Below, piece by piece: positions 8,704 through 17,382 of a DNA stretch of 37,105 nucleotides. The first letter of the stretch is position 1; each line of letters starts with the position of its first letter. The stretch lies in contig CALSWN010000050.1 in assembly GCA_943841085.1 (NCBI GenBank), positions 1-37,105 of the forward strand. Reading direction: 5' to 3'. This DNA is from an uncultured Candidatus Pelagibacter sp. GTDB lineage: Bacteria > Pseudomonadota > Alphaproteobacteria > Pelagibacterales > Pelagibacteraceae. Below the pieces are notes generated by a model that worked only from the letters and a program-made list of their open reading frames with translations, did no database searches and was not told the origin of the DNA. A program made the translations under genes and the position numbers.

Positions 8704-9282
8704 ATGACAAAACAAATTATAAATATAGTAGAATTTCCAATATTGCACGATATCTTAGATGAAATCAATTCTCTTTTATCTTTTAAGATAATTAATTATC
8801 AAAATTCAAAAGAATTTTTAAAATCTGAAAAATTAAATGATTTAACTCTTTTAAAAAAAGATAATCATCAATTACTGTCATCAAAGACAGTAAGTATTAA
8901 AAATTTGATTTTAATAGATGATGTGCCAATTAAATTAGAGCAATTACTAAATTTGATAAATATACGTTTGATAAAAAAAAAGTATGATTTTCAATCACAA
9001 CTTAATATCAAAAATTATTCTTTAAATTTAAACTCAAGAGTTATTTCTTTTCAAGGTACAGAATTAAAATTAACAGAGAGAGAGATAGACATAATTCTTT
9101 TTTTAAATGATAAAAAATTACCTCAAACAATTAGTAGCCTTCAAAACAGTGTATGGAATTACAGTAATAAGTTAGAAACCCATACAGTTGAAACTCACAT
9201 ATACAGATTAAGAAAAAAGATTAATGATAAATTTAATGATGATAAATTCATAATTAGTCATGAAAATGGTTATTTGATTTAA
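8704..9282 (+). CDS. Atypical OmpR-type response regulator (degenerate receiver, winged helix)
   Basis: The C-terminal half (about residues 100-192) is an OmpR/PhoB-type DNA-binding domain: LKLTEREIDIILFL, then THTVETHIYRLRKKI, the recognition helix, and FIISHENGYLI at the end, as in the wing. The N-terminal part, about 90 residues, ends in PIKLEQLLNLINIRL, like the last helix of a receiver, but I see no acidic pair or phospho-acceptor Asp in the usual places and the domain is shorter than the roughly 120 residues usual. It probably acts without phosphorylation. It is followed after 1 bp by arfA and is divergent from the L,D-transpeptidase gene. The target genes are unknown. Confidence 0.78.
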   Translation: MTKQIINIVEFPILHDILDEINSLLSFKIINYQNSKEFLKSEKLNDLTLLKKDNHQLLSSKTVSIKNLILIDDVPIKLEQLLNLINIRLIKKKYDFQSQLNIKNYSLNLNSRVISFQGTELKLTEREIDIILFLNDKKLPQTISSLQNSVWNYSNKLETHTVETHIYRLRKKINDKFNDDKFIISHENGYLI

Positions 9283-9283
9283 A

Positions 9284-9394
9284 ATGAAAAAAAAAAACCC
9301 TATTGCAAAAGATTTAAGAACTAGAAAATATAAAACTAGAATAGTAAAAGCAAAAAAAGGGAAGGGTAGTTTTAAAAGAAAAAAACTAATCTAA
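9284..9394 (+). CDS. arfA: Alternative ribosome-rescue factor A, 36 aa (missed by ORF track)
   Basis: ArfA recruits release factor 2 to ribosomes stalled on broken mRNAs, as a backup to tmRNA. The 36-codon frame begins with ATG one base after the stop of the response regulator gene and reads MKKKNPIAKDLRTRKYKTRI then VKAKKGKGSFKRKK. The KKGKGS-aromatic-x-RK block is the hallmark of ArfA, which sits in the mRNA entry channel, and N-x-I/V-A-K-x-L-R-T-x-K/R-Y/F is the usual alphaproteobacterial N-terminal half. It lacks the long hydrophobic tail of the E. coli precursor and ends right after the basic block. The last 9 bp overlap the convergent PfkB kinase gene. Identification is by eye from the motif. 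Confidence 0.85.
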   Translation: MKKKNPIAKDLRTRKYKTRIVKAKKGKGSFKRKKLI

Positions 9395-10315
9395 TCTAGC
9401 CCCTATCTTTTGAATAATCTCTGAAGACATTTCTGTTCCTTTTTTTAAACTTTCAGCAGTTGATAAATTATTAATATAACCATGCAAGTATCCAGCAGCA
9501 AATAAATCTCCAGCACCTGTTAGATCTACTATTTTTAAATTTTTTTTGCTTTCACATTCAAAGACTTCATTTTTATTTATAGCTATACTTCCATTTTTAC
9601 CACGAGTAACAATGAGTGTTTTTTTTATTTCTTTTCCAAATGATATTATTTCATTAAAGTTTTTAGCTTGTATTAATGAGATAATTTCCTGCTCATTAGC
9701 AAAAATGACATCAATATTATTTTTGACTAAATTTAAAAAATGTTTTTTGTGTCTTTCAACACAAAACGAATCTGACAATGACATTGCTACTTTGTTGGAA
9801 TTTTGAATAGCTTTTTCAAAAGCCGATTTAGGCTCGCCTTCATCCCATAAATATCCTTCCAAGAAAGTTATTTTACTTTCTTTTACTGAATTTATATCGA
9901 TATCATTCTCATTAATTTTTCCAGCAGTTCCTAAAAATGTACACATTGTCCTTTCAGAATCGGGTGTAATTAATATTAAGCAAGTTCCAGTTGGTAAGAT
10001 TTCTTTTTTTTTTGAATAAAAATATTTAACACTCTCTTTTTTTAAACCATCTTCATATTTTTGACCTAAATCATCATCACTGATTTTACCAATAAATCCA
10101 ACCTGGTTTCCTAATTGGGATAGTCCAACAATAGAATTTGCAACCGAACCACCTGATATTGTTCCTTCAATTTTTAAAGTTGATAATAATTTTTTAAATT
10201 CACTTTCATCTACAAGTTTCATTGTACTTTTTGTTAGGTTGTTATCTGATAAATATTTATCTTCAACTTTGCAAATTACATCAACAATAGCATTGCCTAT
10301 TCCTAAAATTTTCAT
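9386..10315 (-). CDS. PfkB-family kinase, adenosine kinase-like
   Basis: The 309-aa protein is a ribokinase-fold sugar or nucleoside kinase. Signatures are ISGGSVANSIVGLSQLG (about residues 53-69, PfkB signature 1), a TFLEGYLWDEGEPKSAF segment common in the alphaproteobacterial adenosine-kinase-like group, LIVTRGKNGS, and VDLTGAGDLFAAGYLHGY (about 264-281), which carries the anion hole and the catalytic Asp. The start MKILGIGNAIVDVICKV is typical. The most likely substrate is adenosine, but other sugars cannot be excluded. It lies 1 bp from nth on the same strand, and its 3' end overlaps arfA. Confidence 0.88.
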   Translation of the reverse strand: MKILGIGNAIVDVICKVEDKYLSDNNLTKSTMKLVDESEFKKLLSTLKIEGTISGGSVANSIVGLSQLGNQVGFIGKISDDDLGQKYEDGLKKESVKYFYSKKKEILPTGTCLILITPDSERTMCTFLGTAGKINENDIDINSVKESKITFLEGYLWDEGEPKSAFEKAIQNSNKVAMSLSDSFCVERHKKHFLNLVKNNIDVIFANEQEIISLIQAKNFNEIISFGKEIKKTLIVTRGKNGSIAINKNEVFECESKKNLKIVDLTGAGDLFAAGYLHGYINNLSTAESLKKGTEMSSEIIQKIGARLD

Positions 10316-10316
10316 A

Positions 10317-10970
10317 TCAAGCTTTTTTAATAATTATTGGATTTTTACGTTTAGGATAACAAGTAGTACAAATTTTACAAGTTAAACCATAACAATTTCT
10401 AGCCTGACAATACTCTCTTCCATAATAAATTATTTGAAGATGTAATTTATTCCAAGTTTTTCTAGGAAATATTCTTTTTAAATCTTTTTCTGTTTGAATT
10501 ACATTTTTACCATTAGTTAGCCCCCATCTTTGAGCTAGTCGATGGATGTGCGTATCAACAGCAAAGGCTGGAAATCCAAATCCTTGAGACATAACCACAC
10601 TTGCTGTTTTATGACCTACACCAGGCAGTTTTTCAAGTTCCTCGAAGGTTTTTGGTACTTTTCCACTATGTTTTTCCAACAGTTGTTTAGACATTAAATA
10701 AATACTTTTTGCTTTTATCCTGAAGATACCTATGCTTTTTATTAATTTTTCTATTTTAAATCTTCCTAATTTTACAAAGTGTTCAGGTTTGTTATATTTT
10801 GGATATATATTCTTGGTTACGTTATTAACATTTAGATCTGTACATTGTGCAGATAATAAAACAGAGGTTAAAAGTGTGAATTTATTTCTATGTTTTAATG
10901 GAATTGGAACTGTAGGATAAATTTTATTTAAAATCTTTAGAATTTTTTTTGCCTTTTCTTTTTCATTCAT
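10317..10970 (-). CDS. nth: Endonuclease III (base-excision repair glycosylase/lyase)
   Basis: Nth removes oxidised pyrimidines and nicks the abasic site. The 217-aa protein has the helix-hairpin-helix LPGVGHKTASVV with the catalytic Lys (about residues 114-125) and the catalytic Asp in FAVDTHIHRLAQRWG. The C-terminal loop has five Cys in CQARNCYGLTCKICTTC; the spacing differs from the C-x6-C-x2-C-x5-C pattern of the E. coli enzyme, but four of the five could still hold a 4Fe-4S cluster. The start overlaps the dapB stop by 1 bp (TAATG), so the two are translated in series. Confidence 0.94.
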   Translation of the reverse strand: MNEKEKAKKILKILNKIYPTVPIPLKHRNKFTLLTSVLLSAQCTDLNVNNVTKNIYPKYNKPEHFVKLGRFKIEKLIKSIGIFRIKAKSIYLMSKQLLEKHSGKVPKTFEELEKLPGVGHKTASVVMSQGFGFPAFAVDTHIHRLAQRWGLTNGKNVIQTEKDLKRIFPRKTWNKLHLQIIYYGREYCQARNCYGLTCKICTTCYPKRKNPIIIKKA

Positions 10971-11746
10971 TATTTAAAATTCAATAAATCTCTCATTGAA
11001 TAAAGTCCAGGTCTTTTTTTGGTAAGCCATTTTGCAGCAGTTAAAGCACCATCTGAGTAAAGAGCTCTATCAAATGCCTCATGATTTAATCTTATAATTT
11101 CTTTGCCACTAGAGAATTTTACCTCATGTTCTCCAATTATTTCACCTCTCCTGATGGAATTAAAATTTATCTTTTTTCCATAAGGAAAACTTTTTTTATT
11201 TAAAAATTTTTTTCCCATTAGATTGATAATATTTTTATTTTTTCCATCAGCTATACCTTTTCCAAGCATCAAAGCAGTTCCAGATGGGTAGTCTTTTTTA
11301 TGTTTATGATGAATTTCATATATTTTACTTAGATAGTTGTCATCAAGAGAACTTGATGCAATTTCAGTTAAATACATTAATAAATTTACACCTAAACTCA
11401 TGTTGCCAGCTTTCAATATTGGAATTTTTTTTGAATATTTTTTAATCAGACTATCCTCTTTTTGATTAAAACCAGTTGTTCCTATTACTACTCTTTTTTT
11501 TAGTTTTGCAGCAATTTTAAGAATCTCAATCGTACATTTTGGGACTGTAAAATCTATTATTACATCAGTTTTTTTAAAGATTTTATCTGTATTTAAGCCT
11601 AACTCAATACCAGCAATTTTCTTCTTAACTTTTTTATTTTCGGTAAGAGCAACTAATTTAAAATTATTATTGGATTTAGAAGATTTAATTAGTTGTTGGC
11701 CCATTCGACCAAGACATCCGGTGATCGCTAGATTAATTTTTTTCAT
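10970..11746 (-). CDS. dapB: 4-hydroxy-tetrahydrodipicolinate reductase
   Basis: DapB makes tetrahydrodipicolinate in lysine and meso-diaminopimelate synthesis. The 258-aa length is usual. The N-terminal dinucleotide fold has AITGCLGRMGQQL; VIGTTGF lies at the domain border, and EIHHKHKKDYPSGTA carries the signature with catalytic His and Lys. GEIIGEHEV and LNHEAFDRALYSDGA follow in the substrate domain. It is upstream of nth in the same direction and about 37 bp downstream of dnaJ, so it may be read together with the chaperone genes. Confidence 0.97.
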   Translation of the reverse strand: MKKINLAITGCLGRMGQQLIKSSKSNNNFKLVALTENKKVKKKIAGIELGLNTDKIFKKTDVIIDFTVPKCTIEILKIAAKLKKRVVIGTTGFNQKEDSLIKKYSKKIPILKAGNMSLGVNLLMYLTEIASSSLDDNYLSKIYEIHHKHKKDYPSGTALMLGKGIADGKNKNIINLMGKKFLNKKSFPYGKKINFNSIRRGEIIGEHEVKFSSGKEIIRLNHEAFDRALYSDGALTAAKWLTKKRPGLYSMRDLLNFK

Positions 11747-11783
11747 TTAAGAAAATATTAACCTTTTTTGATGAATTAGTCTT

Positions 11784-12914
11784 TTAGTTTTTCCAGAAAC
11801 TTTTGGCTTTTTGAAAGAATTTTTTAATACTTGGGTTTGATTTTTCATTTTCAATTTCTCTAAATTTCTCAAGTAATTCTTTTTGTGCTTTATTTAATGA
11901 AATGGGGATTTCAGTTTTTACCTGAACATAAAGGTCACCATTGCCACTACCTCTCATATAAGGCATTCCTTTGCCCTTTAGTCTAAACTGTTTACCATTT
12001 TGAGTTCCATCAGGGATTTTTATTTTTGCTTTACCACCATCAATTGTTGGTATTTCAATTGTTGTACCAAGTGCTGCATCAGAGATTGATATTGGAAATT
12101 CGAAAAATAAATTCTCATCTGATCTTTTAAAAAGATCATGAGAGTACACATTTATAAACAAATATAAATCACCACTTGCGCCACCTCTTGTTCCAGCTTC
12201 ACCTTTACCAGCTAATCTTATTCTTGTACCATCATCGACACCTTTTGGTATTGTTACAGATATTTTTTTTGATGCTTGTTTACTACCCTGACCATTACAG
12301 TCGTTACATGGGTTAGTAATTTCTTCACCACTGCCTGCGCATTGAGGACATGTTTGTTGAACCGTAAAAAAACCCTGATTTGTTCTTACTTTTCCATTTC
12401 CGCCACAAGTTGTACATCTTTCCGGAGAAGATCCTGGCTTAGACCCATTACCTTTACAAGTATTACATTTCTCAGTAGTTGAGAATTTTATATCTTCTTT
12501 TTTCCCCTGAAAAGCTTCCTCTAATGTAATTGATAAATCATATCTTAAGTCAGAGCCTTTATTATTATTGTTACTTCTTCCTCTAGACCTTCCACCACCA
12601 CCAAAGTCACCAAAAAAATCTTCAAATATGTCGGAAAAATCTGCCCCTCCAAAACCACCAAAACCACCACTTTGTCTTCCACCACCATTTTCAAATGCAG
12701 CATGACCAAAGTTATCATAGTTTTGTTTTTTCTCTTGATCTGAAAGAATACCGTAAGCTTCGCTTGCTTCTTTGAATTTATCTTCTGCAGTTTTATCACC
12801 AGGATTTTTATCAGGATGATATTTAACTGCTAATTTTCTGTAGGCTGATTTTAATTCACTAGGGCTAGCATTCTTATTAACACCTAAGACGTCATAAAAA
12901 TCTCTTTTAGCCAT
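11784..12914 (-). CDS. dnaJ: Chaperone DnaJ (Hsp40)
   Basis: DnaJ delivers substrates to DnaK and stimulates its ATPase. The 376-aa protein has the J domain with HPD in [10 protein letters not shown] (residues 31-33), then a Gly/Phe-rich linker ([11 protein letters not shown]), four zinc-binding repeats [24 protein letters not shown] and CNDCNGQG, and two C-terminal beta domains ending near [17 protein letters not shown]. The Gly-rich linker explains the out-of-frame shadow ORF at 12545-12799. It follows dnaK by 32 bp, so they form a dnaK-dnaJ operon. Confidence 0.98.
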   Translation of the reverse strand: MAKRDFYDVLGVNKNASPSELKSAYRKLAVKYHPDKNPGDKTAEDKFKEASEAYGILSDQEKKQNYDNFGHAAFENGGGRQSGGFGGFGGADFSDIFEDFFGDFGGGGRSRGRSNNNNKGSDLRYDLSITLEEAFQGKKEDIKFSTTEKCNTCKGNGSKPGSSPERCTTCGGNGKVRTNQGFFTVQQTCPQCAGSGEEITNPCNDCNGQGSKQASKKISVTIPKGVDDGTRIRLAGKGEAGTRGGASGDLYLFINVYSHDLFKRSDENLFFEFPISISDAALGTTIEIPTIDGGKAKIKIPDGTQNGKQFRLKGKGMPYMRGSGNGDLYVQVKTEIPISLNKAQKELLEKFREIENEKSNPSIKKFFQKAKSFWKN

Positions 12915-12946
12915 AAGTTACTTTAAGATGATAGTTGTTTTAAGTC

Positions 12947-14881
12947 TTAAGCGCTCTTTTCTTTATCGTCTTCTTTTTTTTCTTCTTTTACCTCTTCAAA
13001 ATCCGCATCAACTACATTATCGTCTTTTTTACCCTCATTATTTTTATCACCACCTTTAGATGGATCTGATTTTTTCTCTTGAGATTTATAGATTGCCTCA
13101 CCCAATTTCATTGAAGCCTGAACTAAACTCTCTGTTTTCTTTTTAATATCTTCAATATCTTCACCTTTTAAAGCCTCTTTTAGGCTTGAAGAAGAATCTT
13201 CTATTGCTTTTTTTTCAGCATCTGAAATTTTGACCCCATGTTCTTTTAAATTTTTTTCAGTTGAATGAATTAAAGTATCTGCTTGATTTCTAACATCAAC
13301 CGATTCTCTTTTCTTTTTGTCAGCTTCTTTGTTAGCTTCTGCGTCTTTAACCATTTTTTCAATTTCTTCATCGCTTAAGCCACCTGAAGCTTGGATTTGA
13401 ATTTTTTGTTCTTTACCAGTTCCTTTGTCTTTGGCAGAAACGTTTACAATTCCATTTGCATCTATATCAAAAGTTACTTCGATTTGAGGAACTCCTCTAG
13501 CAGCTGGTGCAATACCAACTAGTTCAAAATTTCCTAACATTTTGTTGTCTGATGCCATTTCTCTTTCACCTTGAAGAACTCTAATTGATACTGCTGGCTG
13601 ATTGTCTTCGGCAGTAGAAAAAACCTGACTTTTCTTTGTTGGTATTGTTGTATTTTTTTCAATTAGTTTTGTAGATACACCACCCAAAGTTTCTATTCCT
13701 AAAGATAAAGGTGTTACATCCAAAAGAAGTACATCTTTCACGTCTCCTTGAAGTACACCAGCTTGAATTGCTGCACCCATAGCAACAACTTCATCTGGAT
13801 TCACACTTTTGTTAGGATCTTTTCCAAAAAAATTTTTAACTTCTGCTAATACTTTTGGCATTCTAGTCATTCCACCAACCATTACAATTTCATCGATTTC
13901 ACTTGCAGTAAGTCCTGCATCTTTAAGAGCAGTTTTGCAAGGAGGTAAAGTTCTTGATATTAAATCTTCAACTAAAGCTTCTAATTTTGCTCTAGTCATT
14001 TTTAAATTAATATGTTTAGGCCCAGTTTTATCAGCAGTCACAAAAGGTAAATTGATATCTGTTTGTTCAGCAGAAGATAACTCAATTTTTGCTTTTTCAG
14101 CAGCTTCTTTTAATCTTTGAAGTGCTAGCTTATCAGTTTTTAAATCAATACCATTATCCTTTTTAAATTCGGCAACTAAATAGTCAACAATAGAATTGTC
14201 AAAATCTTCTCCACCTAAAAATGTGTCTCCATTTGTTGATTTAACCTCAAAAACTCCATCACCTAATTCAAGAATAGAGACATCAAACGTTCCACCACCT
14301 AAGTCATAAACAGCTATTTTTTTATTTTGTTTTTTATCTAACCCATAAGCTAAAGAGGCTGCTGTTGGTTCATTTATAATTCTTAAAACTTCTAAACCTG
14401 CAATTTTACCTGCATCTTTAGTTGCTTGTCTTTGAGCATCATTAAAGTAAGCGGGAACAGTTATTACAGCTTTAGTTACTTCTTGGCCTAAATATTTTTC
14501 AGCCGTCTCTTTCATTTTTTGCAGAATAAAAGCTGAAATTTGTGACGGTGAGTATTTTTCATTTTTTGATTCTATCCACGCATCACCTTTCTCAGAGTTA
14601 ACTATTTTAAATGGTGCAGCAGCAATATCTTTTTTTACAGTTGGATCATCAAAATTTCTTCCAATTAATCTTTTTACAGCAAATATAGTATTTTCAGGAT
14701 TGGTTACAGCCTGTCTTTTAGCAGGTTGACCGACAAGCTTTTCTCCGTCATCAGTGAAAGCAACAACAGAAGGAGTAGTTCTTGCACCTTCTGCATTCTC
14801 CAAAACCTTGGGTTGACTACCCTCCATGATAGATACACATGAATTTGTTGTTCCTAAGTCTATTCCTATAATTTTGCTCAT
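12947..14881 (-). CDS. dnaK: Chaperone DnaK (Hsp70)
   Basis: DnaK is the ATP-driven Hsp70 chaperone. The 644-aa protein starts [16 protein letters not shown] (Hsp70 signature 1), with [16 protein letters not shown] (signature 2) and [17 protein letters not shown] (signature 3) in the ATPase domain, a [19 protein letters not shown] linker, the substrate-binding domain, and an acidic lid and tail ending [12 protein letters not shown]. Upstream are an RpoH-like promoter and an AGGATAGGA ribosome-binding region. It is followed by dnaJ and preceded, 62 bp away, by grpE in the same direction, which places the whole Hsp70 machine in one cluster. Confidence 0.99.
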   Translation of the reverse strand: MSKIIGIDLGTTNSCVSIMEGSQPKVLENAEGARTTPSVVAFTDDGEKLVGQPAKRQAVTNPENTIFAVKRLIGRNFDDPTVKKDIAAAPFKIVNSEKGDAWIESKNEKYSPSQISAFILQKMKETAEKYLGQEVTKAVITVPAYFNDAQRQATKDAGKIAGLEVLRIINEPTAASLAYGLDKKQNKKIAVYDLGGGTFDVSILELGDGVFEVKSTNGDTFLGGEDFDNSIVDYLVAEFKKDNGIDLKTDKLALQRLKEAAEKAKIELSSAEQTDINLPFVTADKTGPKHINLKMTRAKLEALVEDLISRTLPPCKTALKDAGLTASEIDEIVMVGGMTRMPKVLAEVKNFFGKDPNKSVNPDEVVAMGAAIQAGVLQGDVKDVLLLDVTPLSLGIETLGGVSTKLIEKNTTIPTKKSQVFSTAEDNQPAVSIRVLQGEREMASDNKMLGNFELVGIAPAARGVPQIEVTFDIDANGIVNVSAKDKGTGKEQKIQIQASGGLSDEEIEKMVKDAEANKEADKKKRESVDVRNQADTLIHSTEKNLKEHGVKISDAEKKAIEDSSSSLKEALKGEDIEDIKKKTESLVQASMKLGEAIYKSQEKKSDPSKGGDKNNEGKKDDNVVDADFEEVKEEKKEDDKEKSA

Positions 14882-14900
14882 AATTTAAATCCTATCCTTC

Positions 14901-14928
14901 ATATATGTGTTATTTTCTAATCTACAAG
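14901..14928 (-). promoter_or_regulatory. Candidate RpoH (heat-shock) promoter for dnaK
   Basis: On the minus strand CTTGTA is followed after 13 bp by CACATATAT, that is CTTG-N17-CATATAT. This is close to the alphaproteobacterial heat-shock consensus I recall (CTTG-N17/18-CYTATnT) and lies in the 62-bp gap between grpE and dnaK, about 20 bp upstream of the dnaK start. No CIRCE repeat is seen here or before grpE. Confidence 0.4.
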
Positions 14929-14943
14929 TTCTAACAAATATTA

Positions 14944-15576
14944 TTAATTTGTAGAATTCTCTTTATTTTCCTCACTTTTTTCTTCTTTCATTTCAGTTTT
15001 TTTTGACACTCCGACTAACGATGGTCTAAGTAGTCTATCCTTCATCATAAAACCTTTTTGTATTTCTTGAACGATTATGCCAGGTTCTTTTTGATCATTC
15101 TCAATTTCAATCATGGCTTGATGAAGATTCGGATCAAGTTTTTTGTCTATTGAGTCAATGGGAGTGATTCCATTTTTGGATAAAATTGAGAACATATCTT
15201 TGCTTATTATATCAAAATGTTCTAACGTTTTCTGTAGAGCCTTTGAGTCTTTTAAATCATTATCCTTTTCAAGAATTTGTTTTGATCTTTCTAAATTATC
15301 TATCAAGTTCAAAGTTTCTTTTGCAAGAGTAAAGCCACCATAATTGAAAGCATCATCTCTTTCTTTCTCAAGTCTTCTTCTTTGGTTTTCCATTTCTGCA
15401 AAAGTTCTCGAAACCTTATCTTCTAATGCAATTATTTTTTCTTCAGGAGTAAGTTCTATTATTTTTTCGCTTTTTTCATTAATGTTTTGTTCGGGTACCG
15501 TATTTTTATCTTCAGAAATATCATCTTTTATTTCAGTAGTTTTTTCTTTTTCATTAATGTTTTGATCTTTTTCCAT
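14944..15576 (-). CDS. grpE: Nucleotide exchange factor GrpE
   Basis: GrpE releases ADP from DnaK. The protein has a long charged, disordered N-terminus (Glu/Lys/Asn-rich, with two near-identical QNINEK segments), a coiled coil from about residue 50 with FAEMENQRRRLEKERDDA, and the C-terminal beta domain with KLDPNLHQAMIE and GFMMKDRLLRPSLVGV, the family signature. I chose ATG at 15576; the track uses GTG two codons upstream (15582), and neither has a clear ribosome-binding site. It is divergent from rdgB with 36 bp between starts. The hrcA repressor gene often found before grpE is absent. Confidence 0.95.
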   Translation of the reverse strand: MEKDQNINEKEKTTEIKDDISEDKNTVPEQNINEKSEKIIELTPEEKIIALEDKVSRTFAEMENQRRRLEKERDDAFNYGGFTLAKETLNLIDNLERSKQILEKDNDLKDSKALQKTLEHFDIISKDMFSILSKNGITPIDSIDKKLDPNLHQAMIEIENDQKEPGIIVQEIQKGFMMKDRLLRPSLVGVSKKTEMKEEKSEENKENSTN

Positions 15577-15612
15577 TATCACTTATATGGTATGAAATTT
15601 AATAATTGCTAG

Positions 15613-16215
15613 ATGTTAAATAAAAAAATTAAAGAATTATTAGTAGGAACAAATAATAAGGGTAAATTAAGAGAAATCAGGGATTTACTACCAAAAAAAC
15701 TTAAAATTTATAGTCCTTCTGACTTTAGAATTAAAAGCCCCGTTGAAAATGGCAAAACATTTAAGGAAAATTCTTTAATTAAAGCAAAATATTTTTCAAA
15801 AAAAACAAAGATGATCTGTTTGTCTGATGACTCAGGTTTAGAAATTGATGCTTTAGGCGGAAATCCAGGAATTTATTCAGCTAGATGGGGTGGAAAAAAA
15901 GGAGATTTTGTTAAAGCAATGAATAGAGTTTTTAAAGAACTAGACAAAAAATCTAAAAATTGGAAAAAAAAAAAAATTAAAGCAAAGTTTGTATGTGCTT
16001 TAACCATTTATGGAACTAATCAAAAATTAATACAATCCATTGGTACAATAGAGGGATCAATTTCGCACTGCATGAAAGGAAAAAATGGATTTGGCTATGA
16101 TCCTATTTTTATTCCAAAAGGCAAAAAAATTACTTTTGGTGAAATGATGCCATCAAAGAAATATAAAATAGATCATAGATTTAAAGCATTTAAAAAGATC
16201 AAAAAATTTTTTTAA
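15613..16215 (+). CDS. rdgB: dITP/XTP pyrophosphatase (RdgB/HAM1)
   Basis: RdgB hydrolyses non-canonical purine triphosphates such as dITP and XTP before they enter DNA. The 200-aa product has VGTNNKGKLREIRDLL (substrate-binding SNNxxK-type motif), the catalytic SDDSGLEIDALGGNPG block with ARWGG, and GFGYDPIF near the C-terminus. The gene contains a run of 13 A (15964-15976) in frame. It is divergent from grpE, and its last 17 bp overlap the convergent LpoA-like gene. Confidence 0.97.
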   Translation: MLNKKIKELLVGTNNKGKLREIRDLLPKKLKIYSPSDFRIKSPVENGKTFKENSLIKAKYFSKKTKMICLSDDSGLEIDALGGNPGIYSARWGGKKGDFVKAMNRVFKELDKKSKNWKKKKIKAKFVCALTIYGTNQKLIQSIGTIEGSISHCMKGKNGFGYDPIFIPKGKKITFGEMMPSKKYKIDHRFKAFKKIKKFF

Positions 16216-17350
16216 AAGTCTTATTTTCAACTTTATAAAAATTTAAAATATGATTAATCTTATTGTTTTTTATTTCAAAAATTCCAACCTTTCCTTTGAA
16301 TAATGTTTTTTTTGAAAAGATTTTTTCATCTATGATTAGATTATTTTGAAGTATTAAATAATAAACTAGCCCTACTAAATCAAAACTTAAGAAAGATAAT
16401 TGATTTGGGTATTGATTAAAATTTTTAAAATATTCTTTAGAAAATTCTTCATAATTTTTTTTATTTATAGAAGGAAAATATATTGGTTGTGAGCTAGTTT
16501 CGTTAAGTAAAGATTCATCAAACCATTGATTGAGGGTTATGAAGTATTTTTTTTTTGGCGATATATCTGTATATAGCAATGATGTAGTAACGCTTTTCAA
16601 GCTTTCATCAAAATCAGCAATTATTATAGAATCAAATTTTACGCCACCTAGGGTATCTCTTTTTTTTAATTTTTCAATTAATGAGCTATTATTATCTTCA
16701 TTTAATTTTTCAAGTCTCAGTATTTCATCTTCAAGATTTTGTTTTCTAGTTTTGTAGTTTGTAATTTTTTCAATTTGTTTTGTAAGTTTAGTTGGGTCTG
16801 TATTGTAAATATAATTTTTAATTATTTTAATTTTAGAATTAGTGATTGCCCTTTCAATCTCTTTTTTATAATCAACGTCAGGAGTTAAAAAAATAGTTTT
16901 TTTAATTTCATTTAACTTTATAAATTTTTTAATTGCATTTATCTGTGATGTAGCATTTATTCCTGCATTAATAATATTATTTGAGGAGTTATTATTTTTA
17001 TTTGTTAGTGATAAAAAAGTTATTTCAGTTAGTTCATCTAAGTAGGCTATATTGTTATTAAAAACTGGACCAATCACAATTTTAATATCCAAGTTAGCTA
17101 AATCTCTTGCAGCTTTTAATGTACCCTCAGGGTTCGATTGAGTATCTTTTGGAACAATTTCTATTAATGAGTTATTAATTTTATTAATAGCCAATCGGGT
17201 AGATTTAATTATAGATTGCCCAATTTCAGAATTTTTACCTGTCATTGGAACGAGTAGTCCAATTTTAATCTTTTCATTTGCAAAAGTTTTGCTCGTTGAA
17301 ACTAGGATTGGTAAAAATAAAATTAATATAATTTTAATAATTTTCTTCAT
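16199..17350 (-). CDS. Periplasmic binding-fold protein, LpoA-like penicillin-binding protein activator
   Basis: The 383-aa protein has a signal peptide (MKKIIKIILILFLPILVSTS, cut probably after TFA) and a type I periplasmic binding fold, starting IKIGLLVPMTGKNSEIGQS and with a GTLKAARDLANLDIKIVIGP segment. The region TLGGVKFDSIIIADFDESL resembles LpoA C-terminal domains, which activate the synthase PBP1A. No lipobox is seen, so it would be soluble in the periplasm, unlike E. coli LpoA. Being divergent from rsmI, as lpoA is in E. coli, supports the LpoA-like call over a branched-chain amino-acid binding protein. No ABC permease genes are nearby. Confidence 0.72.
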   Translation of the reverse strand: MKKIIKIILILFLPILVSTSKTFANEKIKIGLLVPMTGKNSEIGQSIIKSTRLAINKINNSLIEIVPKDTQSNPEGTLKAARDLANLDIKIVIGPVFNNNIAYLDELTEITFLSLTNKNNNSSNNIINAGINATSQINAIKKFIKLNEIKKTIFLTPDVDYKKEIERAITNSKIKIIKNYIYNTDPTKLTKQIEKITNYKTRKQNLEDEILRLEKLNEDNNSSLIEKLKKRDTLGGVKFDSIIIADFDESLKSVTTSLLYTDISPKKKYFITLNQWFDESLLNETSSQPIYFPSINKKNYEEFSKEYFKNFNQYPNQLSFLSFDLVGLVYYLILQNNLIIDEKIFSKKTLFKGKVGIFEIKNNKINHILNFYKVENKTFKKIF

Positions 17351-17382
17351 TTTAATGATATTATTATATCTATTATATTGTG

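Noticed and set aside
12545-12799. 84-aa minus-strand ORF rich in Val and Gly
   Set aside because: It is an out-of-frame reading of the DnaJ Gly/Phe linker on the same strand; its composition follows from the repeated GGN codons.
13809-14120. 103-aa plus-strand ORF opposite dnaK
   Set aside because: It is the antisense shadow of a strongly conserved dnaK region, has no ribosome-binding site and shows no recognisable domain.
14882-15612. CIRCE element for HrcA control of grpE or dnaK
   Set aside because: No TTAGCACTC-N9-GAGTGCTAA-like repeat is present in either gap and hrcA is not in the window.
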